Shown in pieces: positions 8,778-18,223 of a stretch of DNA of 64,000 bases; the first letter of the stretch is position 1; every line of letters begins with the position of its first letter. The stretch covers positions 124,001 through 188,000 of the forward strand of contig NZ_CP022189.1 in the NCBI RefSeq assembly GCF_003111685.1, read 5' to 3'. The position numbers were made by a program, and so were the translations under genes. Source of the DNA: Alloyangia pacifica (GTDB lineage: Bacteria; Pseudomonadota; Alphaproteobacteria; Rhodobacterales; Rhodobacteraceae). The notes beneath the pieces were generated by a model. It did not search any database. It was not told the DNA's origin and was given only the letters and a program-made list of their open reading frames with translations.

Positions 8778-9842
8778 CTAGCTCCGCTCGGCAATCAGCC
8801 TGCCGACCAGCTGTGCCGTGTAGTCCACGATGGGTACGATCCGCCCGTAGTTGAGCCGCGTGGGTCCGATGACCCCGACCGCACCGATTATCTTTCGATC
8901 CGCGTTCATATATGGAGAGACCACCAGAGAGGAACCCGAAAGTGAGAAAAGTTTGTTCTCGGAGCCGATAAAAATCCGCACCCCGTCGCCGGTTTCGGCA
9001 AGCTGCAGGAACTCGGCGATATCCCGCTTGCGTTCGAGGTCGTCAAACAGCGAGCGGATGCGGTCCAGCTCTTCGGCCTCGCCCTCCTGACCAAGCAGAT
9101 TCGACGTACCGCGCACGATCAGCCGGGCGGAGTTGTCTGCATCCTTTTCCCAGGCGGCCATCCCGGTTTCGATCAACTCGGCGGCCAGCGTGTCGATCTC
9201 GCGGCGGCGGGTCGCGATCTGGCGGGAGATCTCGCCGCGCAGCTCCGAGAGCGTCTTGCCTTCGATCAGCGCGTTGAGGAAATTCGCCGCCTCACGCATC
9301 GAGCTCGGGGTCTGGCCTGCGGGCGGGCGGAACAGGCGGTTCTCGACGTGACCATCGCCGAAGACCAGCACCACCAGCGCCCTGTCATGGCCAAGCGAGA
9401 CGAACTCGATGTGCTTGACCGGTGCCTCGTGCTTTGGCGTCAGAACCAGGGACGCGCCGTGCGTTACCCCCGACAGCGCCGCACCGACCCGGTCGAGCAG
9501 CCCGCCCATGTCGTCGCCGCCCTGCGTGGTGGTTGCCTCCAGCGCCATCCTGTCGGACGTGTCGAGATCGCGCACCTCGAGCAGCCCGTCGACGAACATG
9601 CGCAGGCCCACCTGCGTCGGCACGCGCCCCGCAGAAACATGCGGGCTGTCGAGCAGCCCGAGGTATTCGAGATCCTGCATCACGTTGCGGATCGTCGCCG
9701 CCGAGACTTTCTCGGACAGGCTGCGCGTCAGGGTGCGCGAGCCCACCGGTTCGCCCGTCTCGAGATAGGATTCAACCACGCGGCGGAACACCTCGCGCGA
9801 GCGATCGTTCATCTCCTCGAGAAGCCGGTTTCCCTCAGTCAT
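8778..9842 (-). CDS. hrcA: heat-inducible transcription repressor HrcA
   Basis: A 354-residue repressor of class I heat-shock genes; family members bind the CIRCE operator and need GroEL for activity. The N-terminal winged-helix part includes NDRSREVFRRVVESYLETG, PVGSRTL and VSAATIRNVMQDLEYLG followed by the SAGRVPTQVGLRMFVDGLL segment. The ATG at 9842 gives the usual family start; an in-frame ATG at 9869, nine residues earlier, also has a purine-rich leader and cannot be excluded. No CIRCE inverted repeat is visible upstream, so it probably regulates operators elsewhere. grpE follows in the same operon. Confidence 0.93.
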   Translation of the reverse strand: MTEGNRLLEEMNDRSREVFRRVVESYLETGEPVGSRTLTRSLSEKVSAATIRNVMQDLEYLGLLDSPHVSAGRVPTQVGLRMFVDGLLEVRDLDTSDRMALEATTTQGGDDMGGLLDRVGAALSGVTHGASLVLTPKHEAPVKHIEFVSLGHDRALVVLVFGDGHVENRLFRPPAGQTPSSMREAANFLNALIEGKTLSELRGEISRQIATRRREIDTLAAELIETGMAAWEKDADNSARLIVRGTSNLLGQEGEAEELDRIRSLFDDLERKRDIAEFLQLAETGDGVRIFIGSENKLFSLSGSSLVVSPYMNADRKIIGAVGVIGPTRLNYGRIVPIVDYTAQLVGRLIAERS

Positions 9843-9956
9843 GCGCAAACTCCCGCTGTTCAGGGTCATTAAAGGCCCCCTTCCGCAGCCGTCAATCGGG
9901 GTTGCGGGACAGCATCAGCCCCAGTATCCCGGCAGCAACCGAGAAGAGAGGCACTC

Positions 9957-10667
9957 ATGAGACCTTCTGGACGAGATTTAAGCGATATGCGCAGCGTTTC
10001 AATCGAAACGGGCGTCACGAAACATGCCGAAGGCTCCTGCCTGATCAAGATGGGCGATACCCACGTGCTGTGCACCGCCACGCTCGAGGACCGCGTGCCG
10101 CCCTTCGTGAAGGGCAGCGGCCTTGGCTGGGTGACGGCGGAATACGGCATGCTGCCGCGCTCCACCGGCTCGCGCATGCGCCGCGAGGCAACCGCCGGCA
10201 AGCAGGGCGGCCGCACCGTCGAGATCCAGCGCCTGATCGGCCGGTCGCTGCGCGCCGGTGTCGACCGCGTCGCGCTCGGCGAGCGCCAGATCACCATTGA
10301 CTGTGACGTGATCCAGGCCGACGGCGGCACCCGCTGCGCGTCGATCACCGGTGGCTGGGTCGCGCTGCGGCTTGCGGTGAACAAGCTGATGAAGACCGGC
10401 GCCATCACCACCGACCCGCTGACCCCGGTCGCGGCGGTGAGCTGCGGCATCTACGCCGGCCAGCCGGTTCTGGACCTCGACTATGCCGAGGACAGCGAGG
10501 CAGGCGTCGACGGCAACTTCATTCTGCGCGGCGACGGCCAGTTGATCGAAGTTCAGATGTCGGCAGAGGGCGCGACCTTCAGCCGCGACCAGATGAACAA
10601 GCTGATGGATCTGGCCGAGGCCGGTGTCTCGCAGCTGGTCGAAGCACAGCTGGCGGCCTGCAAATGA
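9957..10667 (+). CDS. rph: ribonuclease PH
   Basis: A 236-residue phosphorolytic 3'-5' exoribonuclease that trims tRNA 3' ends. It starts with [19 protein letters not shown] and contains [34 protein letters not shown] and [19 protein letters not shown], the conserved active-site blocks. Length is standard. It is divergent from hrcA and overlaps the following rdgB by four bases (ATGA), so rph-rdgB-hemW form a tight operon. Confidence 0.97.
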   Translation: MRPSGRDLSDMRSVSIETGVTKHAEGSCLIKMGDTHVLCTATLEDRVPPFVKGSGLGWVTAEYGMLPRSTGSRMRREATAGKQGGRTVEIQRLIGRSLRAGVDRVALGERQITIDCDVIQADGGTRCASITGGWVALRLAVNKLMKTGAITTDPLTPVAAVSCGIYAGQPVLDLDYAEDSEAGVDGNFILRGDGQLIEVQMSAEGATFSRDQMNKLMDLAEAGVSQLVEAQLAACK

Positions 10668-11287
10668 GCCGGGTGTTCAGCGACAAGAAACTGCTGGTCG
10701 CGACCCATAACACGGGCAAGCTTGAGGAGATCACCGAGCTGCTCGCGCCCTATGGGGTCGAGGTCGTGGGTGCCAAGGAAATGAACCTTCCCGAGCCCGA
10801 GGAAACCGGCACCACCTTTGTCGAGAATGCCCGCATCAAGGCCCATGCCGCCGCCAAGGCCACCGGTCTTCCGGCGCTGGCCGATGACAGCGGCATCTCG
10901 GTTGATGCGCTGGACGGCGCCCCGGGTGTCTATACCGCCGATTGGGCCGAAACCCCCAATGGTCGAGACTTCATCATGGCGATGGGCAAGACCCATGACG
11001 CCCTGCTGAAGACCGGCGCCGACCAGCCCTGGACCGCGCGCTTCAACTGCACGCTGGTGCTTGCCTGGCCCGATGGCACCGACGCCGTCTTCCCCGGCGT
11101 GATGGAGGGCAAGGTCGTCTGGCCGATGCGCGGCGACAATGGCCACGGCTACGACCCGATCTTCCAGCCTGAGGGCTTTGACATCACCTTTGCCGAGATG
11201 ACCAGCGACGAGAAGAACCGCATCAGCCACCGCGCCGATGCCTTCGCCAAGTTCGTGAAGGGCTGCTTTGCCAGGGACGATGCCTGA
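10664..11287 (+). CDS. rdgB: XTP/dITP diphosphatase (non-canonical purine NTP pyrophosphatase)
   Basis: A 207-residue Ham1/RdgB-family enzyme that hydrolyses dITP, ITP and XTP to monophosphates and keeps deaminated purines out of nucleic acids. Diagnostic segments are [14 protein letters not shown] at the start, [34 protein letters not shown], and [10 protein letters not shown] near the end. It overlaps rph by four bases and hemW by eight, which suggests translational coupling. Confidence 0.96.
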   Translation: MSRVFSDKKLLVATHNTGKLEEITELLAPYGVEVVGAKEMNLPEPEETGTTFVENARIKAHAAAKATGLPALADDSGISVDALDGAPGVYTADWAETPNGRDFIMAMGKTHDALLKTGADQPWTARFNCTLVLAWPDGTDAVFPGVMEGKVVWPMRGDNGHGYDPIFQPEGFDITFAEMTSDEKNRISHRADAFAKFVKGCFARDDA

Positions 11288-12437
11288 GACGTGGCGTGAA
11301 GGAGGCTTCGGCCTCTACGTGCATTGGCCTTTCTGCGAGGCCAAATGCCCCTACTGCGACTTCAACAGCCATGTCGTTCGGTCGATCGACCAGACCCGCT
11401 GGGCAGACGCACTCAGCTCCGAGGTCCGCCGTTACGGCGAGATGACCTCGGGGCGCATCCTCAACTCCATCTACTTCGGCGGGGGCACCCCCTCTCTCAT
11501 GGAGCCCGCGACGGTGCAGGCCGTTCTGGACGCCGCGAAAGAGCATTGGACCTGGGCCAATGACATCGAGATCACGCTCGAGGCGAACCCGCGTTCCGTC
11601 GAGGTTTCGAAGTTCGAGGGCTTCCGCGAAGCCGGTGTAAACAGGGTCTCCATGGGCATTCAGAGCCTGCGGCCGGATGATCTGCGCCAGCTCGGACGGC
11701 TGCATGACGTGGGTGAGGCCATCGCCGCGCTAGAGACCGCGAAGTCCGTTTTCGAAAGGGTCAATTTCGATCTGATCTACGCGCGCGAGAACCAGACCCT
11801 GCAAGGCTGGGAAACCGAGCTGCGCGAGGCCCTCGATCTCGCCGCCGACCACCTGTCGCTTTACCAGCTGACCATCGAGGAAGGCACGATGTTCTGGGAA
11901 CGCGCGCAGCGCGGACAGATGAAGAAACTGCCCGACGAGGATCTCGCCGCGGACATGTTCCTCGCCACGCAGGAAATCACTTCAAAAGCGGGCTATGCGC
12001 CTTACGAAGTGTCGAACCACGCCCTGCCCGGCGCGCAGTCGCGGCACAATCTCGTCTATTGGCGCGGCGGCGATTACGTCGGCGTTGGCCCCGGTGCCCA
12101 CGGGCGTGTCACGGTGAACGCCACGCGCCACGCGACCGAGGCCTGGAAAATGCCCGGCGCTTGGATCGAAAAGGCCGAAGCCGGACGCGCGGACAGTGTT
12201 TTCGACCCTCTATCTACTGAGGACATCATGACAGAATTTGTCATGATGGGTCTGCGCCTGAGTGAAGGGATCTCCCTCTCGCGCCTTGCCGAGATCTCGC
12301 CCAAGCCCCTGCCCGCGCACAAGCTGACCGAGCTTCGGCAACTGGGCCTGATCTGGCGCGAAGGCGACCTCATCGGCGCTACGACCGAGGGCCGACTGGT
12401 GCTCAACGGCGTGATCTCAGAGCTTCTGACCAACTGA
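11280..12437 (+). CDS. hemW: radical SAM heme chaperone HemW
   Basis: A 385-residue radical SAM protein of the HemW (HemN-like) family. The cluster motif CEAKCPYCDF lies near the N-terminus (GLYVHWPFCEAKCPYCDFN), followed by YFGGGTPSLM and EITLEANP. HemW-type proteins lack coproporphyrinogen oxidase activity in tested cases and deliver heme instead; older annotations call them HemN. The ATG at 11280 overlaps the rdgB stop; the longer frame would begin with TTG at 11268. It is the last gene of the rph operon and ends before a bidirectional terminator. Confidence 0.93.
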   Translation: MPETWREGGFGLYVHWPFCEAKCPYCDFNSHVVRSIDQTRWADALSSEVRRYGEMTSGRILNSIYFGGGTPSLMEPATVQAVLDAAKEHWTWANDIEITLEANPRSVEVSKFEGFREAGVNRVSMGIQSLRPDDLRQLGRLHDVGEAIAALETAKSVFERVNFDLIYARENQTLQGWETELREALDLAADHLSLYQLTIEEGTMFWERAQRGQMKKLPDEDLAADMFLATQEITSKAGYAPYEVSNHALPGAQSRHNLVYWRGGDYVGVGPGAHGRVTVNATRHATEAWKMPGAWIEKAEAGRADSVFDPLSTEDIMTEFVMMGLRLSEGISLSRLAEISPKPLPAHKLTELRQLGLIWREGDLIGATTEGRLVLNGVISELLTN

Positions 12438-12445
12438 CGCCTCGC

Positions 12446-12461
12446 CGTTTCATGTGAAACG
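12446..12461. promoter_or_regulatory. imperfect parS site
   Basis: CGTTTCATGTGAAACG: one central mismatch (T for C) in the 14-bp core compared with GTTTCACGTGAAAC, still nearly palindromic. It lies downstream of parB in the convergent gap with hemW. Confidence 0.6.
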
Positions 12462-12465
12462 TTAC

Positions 12466-12491
12466 CCACAGGATCCGGCCGGATCCTGTGG
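12466..12491. repeat. perfect 26-bp palindrome
   Basis: CCACAGGATCCGG (12466-12478) is followed without spacer by its exact complement (12479-12491). It contains two GATC sites and outward CCACA/TGTGG ends. With no loop it is more likely a dimeric protein-binding site than an RNA hairpin; a related broken copy occurs at 12654-12668 (CCACAGGATCTTGTGG). Confidence 0.7.
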
Positions 12492-12675
12492 AGATCTCTC
12501 GGCGTCTTCAGGCACGGAAAACAACAAGGCCGAGCCACTTCGGGCTCGGCCTTCATTTCTGAACCAGATCCAACGGATCCGGTCAGATCTCGTGAACAAA
12601 CGCGCCGCCTGAGACCTACGCTTTTTGCTTCATGTGAAGACTCTCGAGATCCTTCCACAGGATCTTGTGGAGAGA
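12472..12675. repeat. three GATC triads downstream of parB
   Basis: GATC starts at 12472, 12482, 12493; 12567, 12576, 12586; and 12646, 12659, 12672. Within each triad the spacing is 9-13 bp, so the sites face the same side of the helix. Most are inside GGATCC or AGATCT. The arrangement matches two triads in the putative oriC. Confidence 0.6.
12526..12560. terminator. bidirectional terminator between hemW and parB
   Basis: Stem AAGGCCGAGCC (12526-12536) with GGCTCGGCCTT (12543-12553), 6-nt loop. A modest T-rich tail follows on the plus strand and CTTGTTGTTTT on the minus strand, so it can serve both converging operons. Confidence 0.8.
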
Positions 12676-12679
12676 TCTC

Positions 12680-13588
12680 TCAGCGCGCGGCGCTCAGGAT
12701 GGCACAGAGCTTGTCCAGTTCCTCGAAGCTCTCATAGCTGACCACAAGCTTCCCGCTCTCCGCCCCCGGGGCGTTCTGGATCGCGACCTTCATCCCGAGC
12801 GCTGCCGAGAGATCCCCCTCGAGCGCCCGCGTGTCCGCGTCCTTCTGCGGCCCGCCAAAGCCATTCAGGCCCTGTTTCGGGGCTTTCTGTGTCTGCGGCT
12901 TGGCGAGCTGCTCCGCCTGGCGAACCGACAGCTTGCGCCGAACGATCTCTTTCGCGAGCTCTTCGGGATTCTCCGAGGTGATCAAGGTGCGCGCGTGGCC
13001 CGCGGTCAGCTCGCCGTCGACGACCATCGACTGTACCGACTCCGGCAGGTTCAGCAGTCGCAGCAGGTTCGCAATATGGCTCCGGCTCTTCCCCAGCGCC
13101 TCGGCGATCTTTTCCTGGGTATGGCCAAAGCGGCTCATCAACTGCTTGTAGCCCGCCGCCTCTTCGATGGCGTTGAGATCCGCGCGCTGGATGTTCTCGA
13201 TGATCGCGACCTCGAGCACCTCGATGTCGTCGAATTCGCGAACCAGCGCCGGCACCTCGTGCAGCTGCGCCATCTGCGCGGCGCGCCAACGGCGCTCGCC
13301 CGCGACGATCTCGAACTCACCCTCGGCGCCGGGCCGCGGTCGCACGATGATCGGCTGGATGATCCCCTTGGCCCGGATCGATTCCGAGAGCTCGTTCAGC
13401 TGATCCGGCGTGAAGGTCCGGCGCGGCTGGTCCTTGTTCGGGAAAAGCTTCTCGATCGGAATCATCCGATCGGGCTGGCGCGGCGACGCCTCTTCCTCGG
13501 GGATCACCGCGGGCCGCACATCCACATCCGACATCAGAGCCGACAGCCCTCGCCCGAGTCCCCGACGCATTTCGCGCTTCTCTGCCAT
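12680..13588 (-). CDS. parB: chromosome partitioning protein ParB
   Basis: A 302-residue ParB. The N-terminal ParA-interacting tail (RRGLGRGLSALM, about 9-20) is followed by the CTP-binding nuclease-like fold with the GERRWRAAQMA motif, the helix-turn-helix for parS (TQEKIAEALGKSRSHIANLLRLLNLP) and a C-terminal dimerisation domain (about 250-302). ParB loads at parS, slides as a CTP clamp and with ParA segregates the origin region. Perfect parS sites are present at 14991 and 16896. It is the last gene of the rho-to-parB series, 27 bp after parA. Confidence 0.97.
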   Translation of the reverse strand: MAEKREMRRGLGRGLSALMSDVDVRPAVIPEEEASPRQPDRMIPIEKLFPNKDQPRRTFTPDQLNELSESIRAKGIIQPIIVRPRPGAEGEFEIVAGERRWRAAQMAQLHEVPALVREFDDIEVLEVAIIENIQRADLNAIEEAAGYKQLMSRFGHTQEKIAEALGKSRSHIANLLRLLNLPESVQSMVVDGELTAGHARTLITSENPEELAKEIVRRKLSVRQAEQLAKPQTQKAPKQGLNGFGGPQKDADTRALEGDLSAALGMKVAIQNAPGAESGKLVVSYESFEELDKLCAILSAAR

Positions 13589-13615
13589 AACTGCCCTCTC
13601 GTCTCGAATTTTCTC

Positions 13616-14425
13616 TTATGCCGCCATCTGCGCATTGTTGCGCAGCAGCTCGTCGGCGAGCGCCCGATAGGCCAGCGCGCCCTTGGAATTCGTGTCATAG
13701 GTCAGCACCGGGCAGGCATAGGACGGCGCCTCGCTGACCCTCACGTTGCGCGGGATCACCGTGTTGAACACCAGATCGCCGAGGTTGGCGCGCGCATCTT
13801 CCTCGACCATGCGCGACAGGTTGTTGCGCGCGTCGAACATGGTCAACACCACGCCCTCAATCCGCAGCTCGGGGTTGGCGCTTTGGCGCACTTCGCGGAT
13901 CGTCAACATCAGCTGCGACAGACCCTCCAGCGCGAAAAACTCGCTCTGAAGCGGCACCAGGATCGAATGCGCGGCAACCATCGCGTTGACCGTCAGCAGG
14001 TTGAGCGACGGCGGGCAGTCGATCAGGATGAAGTCGAACCCGAACTGAGCCATCTCGGCCTGCCGCAGCGCGTCATGCAGCAGGAAGCTGCGCTTCTCGT
14101 TCGCCACCAGCTCGATATCGGCCGAGGCGAGGTCCACCGTCGCGGGGATCAGCCTCAGATTGGCGGTTTCGGTTTCGAGGATCATGTCCGACAGCGGCGC
14201 ATCCTCGAGCAGAAGCTCGTAGGCGGTGTATTCCCGCGCCTCAGGCTCGATCCCAAGCCCCGTCGACGAGTTCCCCTGCGGGTCAAGATCGACGATCAAC
14301 ACTTTCAGACCGCGCTCTGCAAGCGCCGCGCCGAGGTTGATCGTGGTCGTGGTCTTGCCAACGCCCCCCTTCTGGTTGGCAATGGCAACGATCTTGGCCG
14401 CGCCGGGCCGGAAGGTATCAGACAT
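13616..14425 (-). CDS. parA: chromosome partitioning ATPase ParA
   Basis: A 269-residue ParA/Soj ATPase that forms DNA-bound gradients moving ParB-parS complexes. It has the deviant Walker [19 protein letters not shown] near the N-terminus, the [15 protein letters not shown] segment and [20 protein letters not shown]. It overlaps the end of rsmG by eight bases and precedes parB, the normal order for alphaproteobacterial chromosomes. Confidence 0.97.
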   Translation of the reverse strand: MSDTFRPGAAKIVAIANQKGGVGKTTTTINLGAALAERGLKVLIVDLDPQGNSSTGLGIEPEAREYTAYELLLEDAPLSDMILETETANLRLIPATVDLASADIELVANEKRSFLLHDALRQAEMAQFGFDFILIDCPPSLNLLTVNAMVAAHSILVPLQSEFFALEGLSQLMLTIREVRQSANPELRIEGVVLTMFDARNNLSRMVEEDARANLGDLVFNTVIPRNVRVSEAPSYACPVLTYDTNSKGALAYRALADELLRNNAQMAA

Positions 14426-15038
14426 GAGTCAGAGCTCCGATTTGCAAGACAACCGCGTGAGGATCCGTAAGACTAGTATGCCGTTCCAGATCAAACTGCC
14501 ACATCTTGCGTGCCTCTGCGATTTCTTTTTCGGCTTGGGCCCCCTTGGGAAAGAGTGCGCTGCCAGTCTTGCACATATGGCGGTCGGCAAAGCCAAGAAG
14601 TTTGTCGAGCGAAGCCAGCGCGCGGGCGCTCAGCAGATCCGCGCCAAGCGGAGCAATTTCGTCGATTCTGCGGGCCTCGACGGTGGCCTCGACTCCCGTT
14701 TCGCGAAGAACGGTGCGCAGGAAAGCGCATTTCCTCTGATCGCTCTCGACCAGTGTCACCGTCATTCCAGGTGCGAACTCATCGCGGAGGATGGCGATGA
14801 CCAGTCCAGGAAAGCCGCCACCAGCGCCCAAGTCCGCCCAGTGCTGGGGATATTCCTGTGGAATACCCCAGATTTGCGCGGAATCCACGATGTGCCGCGT
14901 CCAGGCTTCCGCCAAGGTTGACGGCGAGACGAGGTTGATCTTGGGGTTCCACTTCTTCAGAAGATCCGTGTAGTGGTCGAGGCGGTCCCATGTTTCACGT
15001 GAAACACTGAGCCCGCCCCCAAGGTCCAATTCCCTCAT
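14418..15038 (-). CDS. rsmG: 16S rRNA (guanine527-N7)-methyltransferase RsmG
   Basis: A 206-residue SAM-dependent methyltransferase that modifies G527 of 16S rRNA. The core shows [18 protein letters not shown] (SAM-binding loop) and [12 protein letters not shown]. It overlaps mnmG by four bases and parA by eight. A perfect parS site (14991-15006) is embedded in its 5' coding region and encodes the VSRET stretch at about residues 12-16. Confidence 0.96.
   Translation of the reverse strand: MRELDLGGGLSVSRETWDRLDHYTDLLKKWNPKINLVSPSTLAEAWTRHIVDSAQIWGIPQEYPQHWADLGAGGGFPGLVIAILRDEFAPGMTVTLVESDQRKCAFLRTVLRETGVEATVEARRIDEIAPLGADLLSARALASLDKLLGFADRHMCKTGSALFPKGAQAEKEIAEARKMWQFDLERHTSLTDPHAVVLQIGALTHV
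14991..15006. promoter_or_regulatory. perfect parS site inside rsmG
   Basis: TGTTTCACGTGAAACA, a perfect 16-bp palindrome identical to the bacterial parS consensus, about 600 bp upstream of parA. ParB encoded at 12.7-13.6 kb is the expected ligand. Confidence 0.93.
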
Positions 15039-16912
15039 GCGCTACGCGCCTTGTCGTTCCGACGCAACCGGATGAGCAGGAGCGAGAGGGCTGCAGGTGT
15101 CATCCCGTCAACTTTCGCCGCTTGCGCCAGGGTGGAGGGCTTCGCGCGCGCCAGCTTCTGTTTCAGCTCGGTCGAAAGGCCTTCGATGGTCGAAAAATCG
15201 AAGTCCGTCGGGACCTGGTAGGTCTCATCCCGTTTCAACGCTTCCACATCGCGCTTTTGCCGGTCAATGTAGTTGGCGTAGAGGGCATCCTTTGCAAGCT
15301 GCTCGCCGATTTCTCCATTTATCGCCGATAGATCCGGCACATGCGCGCGCAGGAACTCCATCGAAATATCCGGGTACGAGAGGAGCTGGAACAAGCTGCG
15401 TCGCGCGCCGTCTGCATTCATCTTAAGCCCCAGATCAGCCAACTCACGCGGGGTCATGGTGATTTCAGTCAGCAGCCCCCTACCCTCTTCGAGCTTTTCA
15501 GCCTTCTCCAGGAAAGCCACCTTGCGCTCTTGCGAGACACAACCAAGCTGCATCGCCATGGGCGTCAGACGTTGGTCGGCATTGTCCGCGCGGAGCGAGA
15601 GGCGGAACTCTGCCCGCGATGTGAACATGCGATAGGGCTCCGTCACCCCGCGAGACGTGAGATCGTCAATCATCACGCCGATGTAGCTTTCGGCGCGACT
15701 GAAGGTGATTTCGTCCCGACCAAGGCTCTGCGCAGCCGCGTTCAGGCCCGCAACCAATCCCTGGGCTGCGGCCTCCTCGTAGCCCGTGGTGCCGTTGATC
15801 TGCCCTGCGAGGTAGAGCCCCGAGCAGGATTTGACCGAAAGCCGCAGATCAAGCGCCCGGGGATCGACGAAATCATACTCGATGGCGTATCCAGGCTGAA
15901 GGATCCTTGCCTCTTCGAGACCGACGATGGAGTGGACATAGGCCTCCTGAACGTCTTCAGGCAGCGACGTCGAGATCCCGTTTGGATAGACCGTGTGGTC
16001 GTCAAGTCCCTCTGGTTCAAGGAAAATCTGATGAGATTCCTTATCCGCGAAGCGCACGATCTTATCCTCGATCGACGGGCAGTAGCGCGGGCCAATCCCT
16101 TCGATATGGCCACCATACATGGCGGACCGCGAAAGATTGTCACGGATCAGCTCGTGCGTGCGCGCGTTTGTATGGGTGATCCCGCAGGATATTTGCCGCA
16201 CGAAGGGCGTCTTCGACAGAAACGAGAACATCGCCGGATCATCGTCACCGGGCTGGCTGTCGAGACGATCCCAATCGATCGTTCGGCCGTCGAGACGCGG
16301 CGGTGTTCCAGTCTTCAGACGACCCAGCGGCAACGCCATTTCATCTAGACGCTCAGCCAATTTTACGGCCGGCTTGTCGCCCATGCGGCCGCCGGGACGC
16401 TTCTGATCGCCAATGTGGATAACACCGCGCAGAAACGTGCCCGTGGTCAGCACCACGGCGCCGGATTTGAGCTCGGATCCGTCCGCAAGGGCGACGCCTT
16501 GAACGAGATCCCCCGTCTTCAGCAGATCCGTGACCTCCCCTTCCACAATGGAAAGGTTCGGTGCGGCTTCCATCTCGCGCAGCATGGCGTCGCGGTAGAG
16601 CTTCCTGTCGGCCTGGGTACGCGGCCCCTGGACCGCCGGGCCTTTGCGGCGGTTCAAAAGACGGAACTGGATGCCAGCTCGGTCAGCGACGCGGCCCATC
16701 ACGCCATCCATGGCGTCGATTTCGCGCACCAAATGGCCTTTTCCGAGGCCGCCGATGGCCGGATTGCACGACATGACCCCAATCCCGCCTCGGGTCAGGG
16801 TGACAAGCGCCGTCTTTGCGCCCATTCGCGCCGAAGCCGCGGCGGCCTCGGTGCCTGCATGTCCGCCGCCAACGACGACGACGTCGAAATCGAGTTGTTT
16901 CACGTGAAACAC
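15035..16912 (-). CDS. mnmG: tRNA uridine-5-carboxymethylaminomethyl modification enzyme MnmG (GidA)
   Basis: A 625-residue FAD protein that with MnmE builds cmnm5U at the wobble position of tRNAs. The FAD-binding [21 protein letters not shown] motif is at the N-terminus, followed by [24 protein letters not shown] and, later, [21 protein letters not shown]. The start codon is GTG, and the first codons (GTG TTT CAC GTG AAA CA) coincide with a parS site. The gene is three bases downstream of mnmE and overlaps rsmG by four, in one operon. Confidence 0.97.
   Translation of the reverse strand: MFHVKQLDFDVVVVGGGHAGTEAAAASARMGAKTALVTLTRGGIGVMSCNPAIGGLGKGHLVREIDAMDGVMGRVADRAGIQFRLLNRRKGPAVQGPRTQADRKLYRDAMLREMEAAPNLSIVEGEVTDLLKTGDLVQGVALADGSELKSGAVVLTTGTFLRGVIHIGDQKRPGGRMGDKPAVKLAERLDEMALPLGRLKTGTPPRLDGRTIDWDRLDSQPGDDDPAMFSFLSKTPFVRQISCGITHTNARTHELIRDNLSRSAMYGGHIEGIGPRYCPSIEDKIVRFADKESHQIFLEPEGLDDHTVYPNGISTSLPEDVQEAYVHSIVGLEEARILQPGYAIEYDFVDPRALDLRLSVKSCSGLYLAGQINGTTGYEEAAAQGLVAGLNAAAQSLGRDEITFSRAESYIGVMIDDLTSRGVTEPYRMFTSRAEFRLSLRADNADQRLTPMAMQLGCVSQERKVAFLEKAEKLEEGRGLLTEITMTPRELADLGLKMNADGARRSLFQLLSYPDISMEFLRAHVPDLSAINGEIGEQLAKDALYANYIDRQKRDVEALKRDETYQVPTDFDFSTIEGLSTELKQKLARAKPSTLAQAAKVDGMTPAALSLLLIRLRRNDKARSA
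16896..16911. promoter_or_regulatory. perfect parS site over the mnmG start
   Basis: TGTTTCACGTGAAACA, identical to the parS consensus. It covers two bases of the GTG start codon and the next codons of mnmG, so protein residues 2-5 (FHVK) are dictated by the site. Confidence 0.93.
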
Positions 16913-16915
16913 TCC

Positions 16916-18199
16916 TTACTTACCCAGGCAGAAGCTCGAGAAGATCTTGTCCAGCAGATTTTCCACATCGACGCGGCCGATCAAGGCCTCGAGGCGTCGA
17001 ATCGCGACCCGGACTTCCTCTGCAGCGATATCGTACCGCTCGGGTCCGAAATCAAGCAATTCCAGCGCGGTTTTGAGCGCATCGGCACCTTCTTGGAAGG
17101 CAATTCGATGTCGCTCCCGCGTCGCGAGGCCGCTGGATTGAACGCGCTCGGAAAGCGTGGCGCCAATCTCGGAAATCAGCGCCTCGATCCCCTGCCCGGT
17201 GGCCGCGGAAATCGCCTGCGCGTCGCCGGACAGATCTCCCTTGGAGCGGCGGACGATGTCGGCCTTGCGCGGAACGACGTCCAGCATCTCGTCGGCCTCC
17301 AAAAGGAAGACCCGCAGATCCGCCAGTTCGGCGCGATCGCGGGCGCGCTGAATGCCGATTTTCTCGACCGGATCTGCCGCCTCGCGCAACCCCGCCGTAT
17401 CAAGGAGCGTCACCGGGAGGCCGGCAATTTCCATGCGGACTTCGATGACATCACGGGTCGTGCCCGCATGTTCCGAGGTTATCGCAGCGTCACGTCCCGC
17501 CAAGGCATTGAGAAGAGTTGATTTTCCGACATTCGGTCGCCCAATGATCGCGACCTCGAAGCCGGATCTGATACGTTCCGCAGCGTCAACGCCCGCGAGC
17601 CCACGCTCGAGTTCGCCTTTCACCTTGATCAGCGCCGAGCGCACATCGTCGCTGACGTCGACCGGCACCTCTTCATCGGCGAAATCTATCGTCACCTCGA
17701 GCAGAGAGGCCGCGAAGATCAGTTCCTCGCGCCAGAACTCGACCTTCTGGCCGAGGGCACCGGCGAAAATGGTCATCGCCTGGGTCCGCTGGCTTTCTGT
17801 TTCGGCCTCAATTAGATCCGCCAGCGCCTCGACCTGGGTCAGATCCAACCGGTCGTGTTCCAGCGCCCGGCGCGTGAATTCGCCCGGTTCAGCCTGGCGA
17901 ACCCCCTCTATGGCGGCAAGTTCACGAAGAACCGCTCGCAGGATGGCGATGCTGCCGTGCAGGTGAAACTCGACGACCTGCTCGCCGGTGAAACTCTTGC
18001 CTGCCTCGAAGGTCAGCACCAGCGCTTCGTCGAGCACTTGCCCTGCCCCGTCGGTCAGCTTGCGCAGCGCGCTGCGGCGCGGCGCTGGCACATCGCCGCA
18101 AAGACGAGAACAGGCGTCCCATGCCGAGGGTCCGGAAACCCTCACCACGGAAACGCCTGCTTTGCCGACCGCGCTGGCAAGTGCGAAGATCGTATCCAT
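16916..18199 (-). CDS. mnmE: tRNA modification GTPase MnmE (TrmE)
   Basis: A 427-residue GTPase, partner of MnmG in wobble uridine modification. It starts MDTIFALASAVGKAGVSVVRVSGP, has the G domain in the middle (GRPNVGKSTLLNALAGRD, then AGTTRD and LLDTAGLRE) and ends with the family's catalytic FCLGK. It lies three bases before mnmG and 24 bp after rho, on the same strand. Confidence 0.97.
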   Translation of the reverse strand: MDTIFALASAVGKAGVSVVRVSGPSAWDACSRLCGDVPAPRRSALRKLTDGAGQVLDEALVLTFEAGKSFTGEQVVEFHLHGSIAILRAVLRELAAIEGVRQAEPGEFTRRALEHDRLDLTQVEALADLIEAETESQRTQAMTIFAGALGQKVEFWREELIFAASLLEVTIDFADEEVPVDVSDDVRSALIKVKGELERGLAGVDAAERIRSGFEVAIIGRPNVGKSTLLNALAGRDAAITSEHAGTTRDVIEVRMEIAGLPVTLLDTAGLREAADPVEKIGIQRARDRAELADLRVFLLEADEMLDVVPRKADIVRRSKGDLSGDAQAISAATGQGIEALISEIGATLSERVQSSGLATRERHRIAFQEGADALKTALELLDFGPERYDIAAEEVRVAIRRLEALIGRVDVENLLDKIFSSFCLGK

Positions 18200-18223
18200 C
18201 CCCGCCTCCTTTGCGGTTTATGT

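Larger units (their letters stand above)
12438..12679. other. hemW-parB gap with palindrome, parS variant and GATC triads
   Basis: A 242-bp convergent gap that holds much more than a terminator: a parS variant (12446-12461), a DnaA-box-like TTACCCACA (12462-12470), a perfect 26-bp palindrome (12466-12491), a bidirectional terminator (12526-12560), and nine GATC sites arranged as three groups of three at roughly one helical turn. The same GATC / CCACA vocabulary reappears in the putative oriC at 19.7-19.9 kb. It looks like a protein-binding region tied to chromosome replication or segregation; the binder is unknown. Confidence 0.55.

Noticed and set aside
9843..9956. CIRCE operator upstream of hrcA
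   Set aside because: Only a fragment GCACTC (9951-9956) is present; there is no TTAGCACTC-N9-GAGTGCTAA inverted repeat.
12626..12637. CTTCATGTGAAG as another parS site
   Set aside because: It is a palindrome of similar look, but it differs from the parS core at about four positions.
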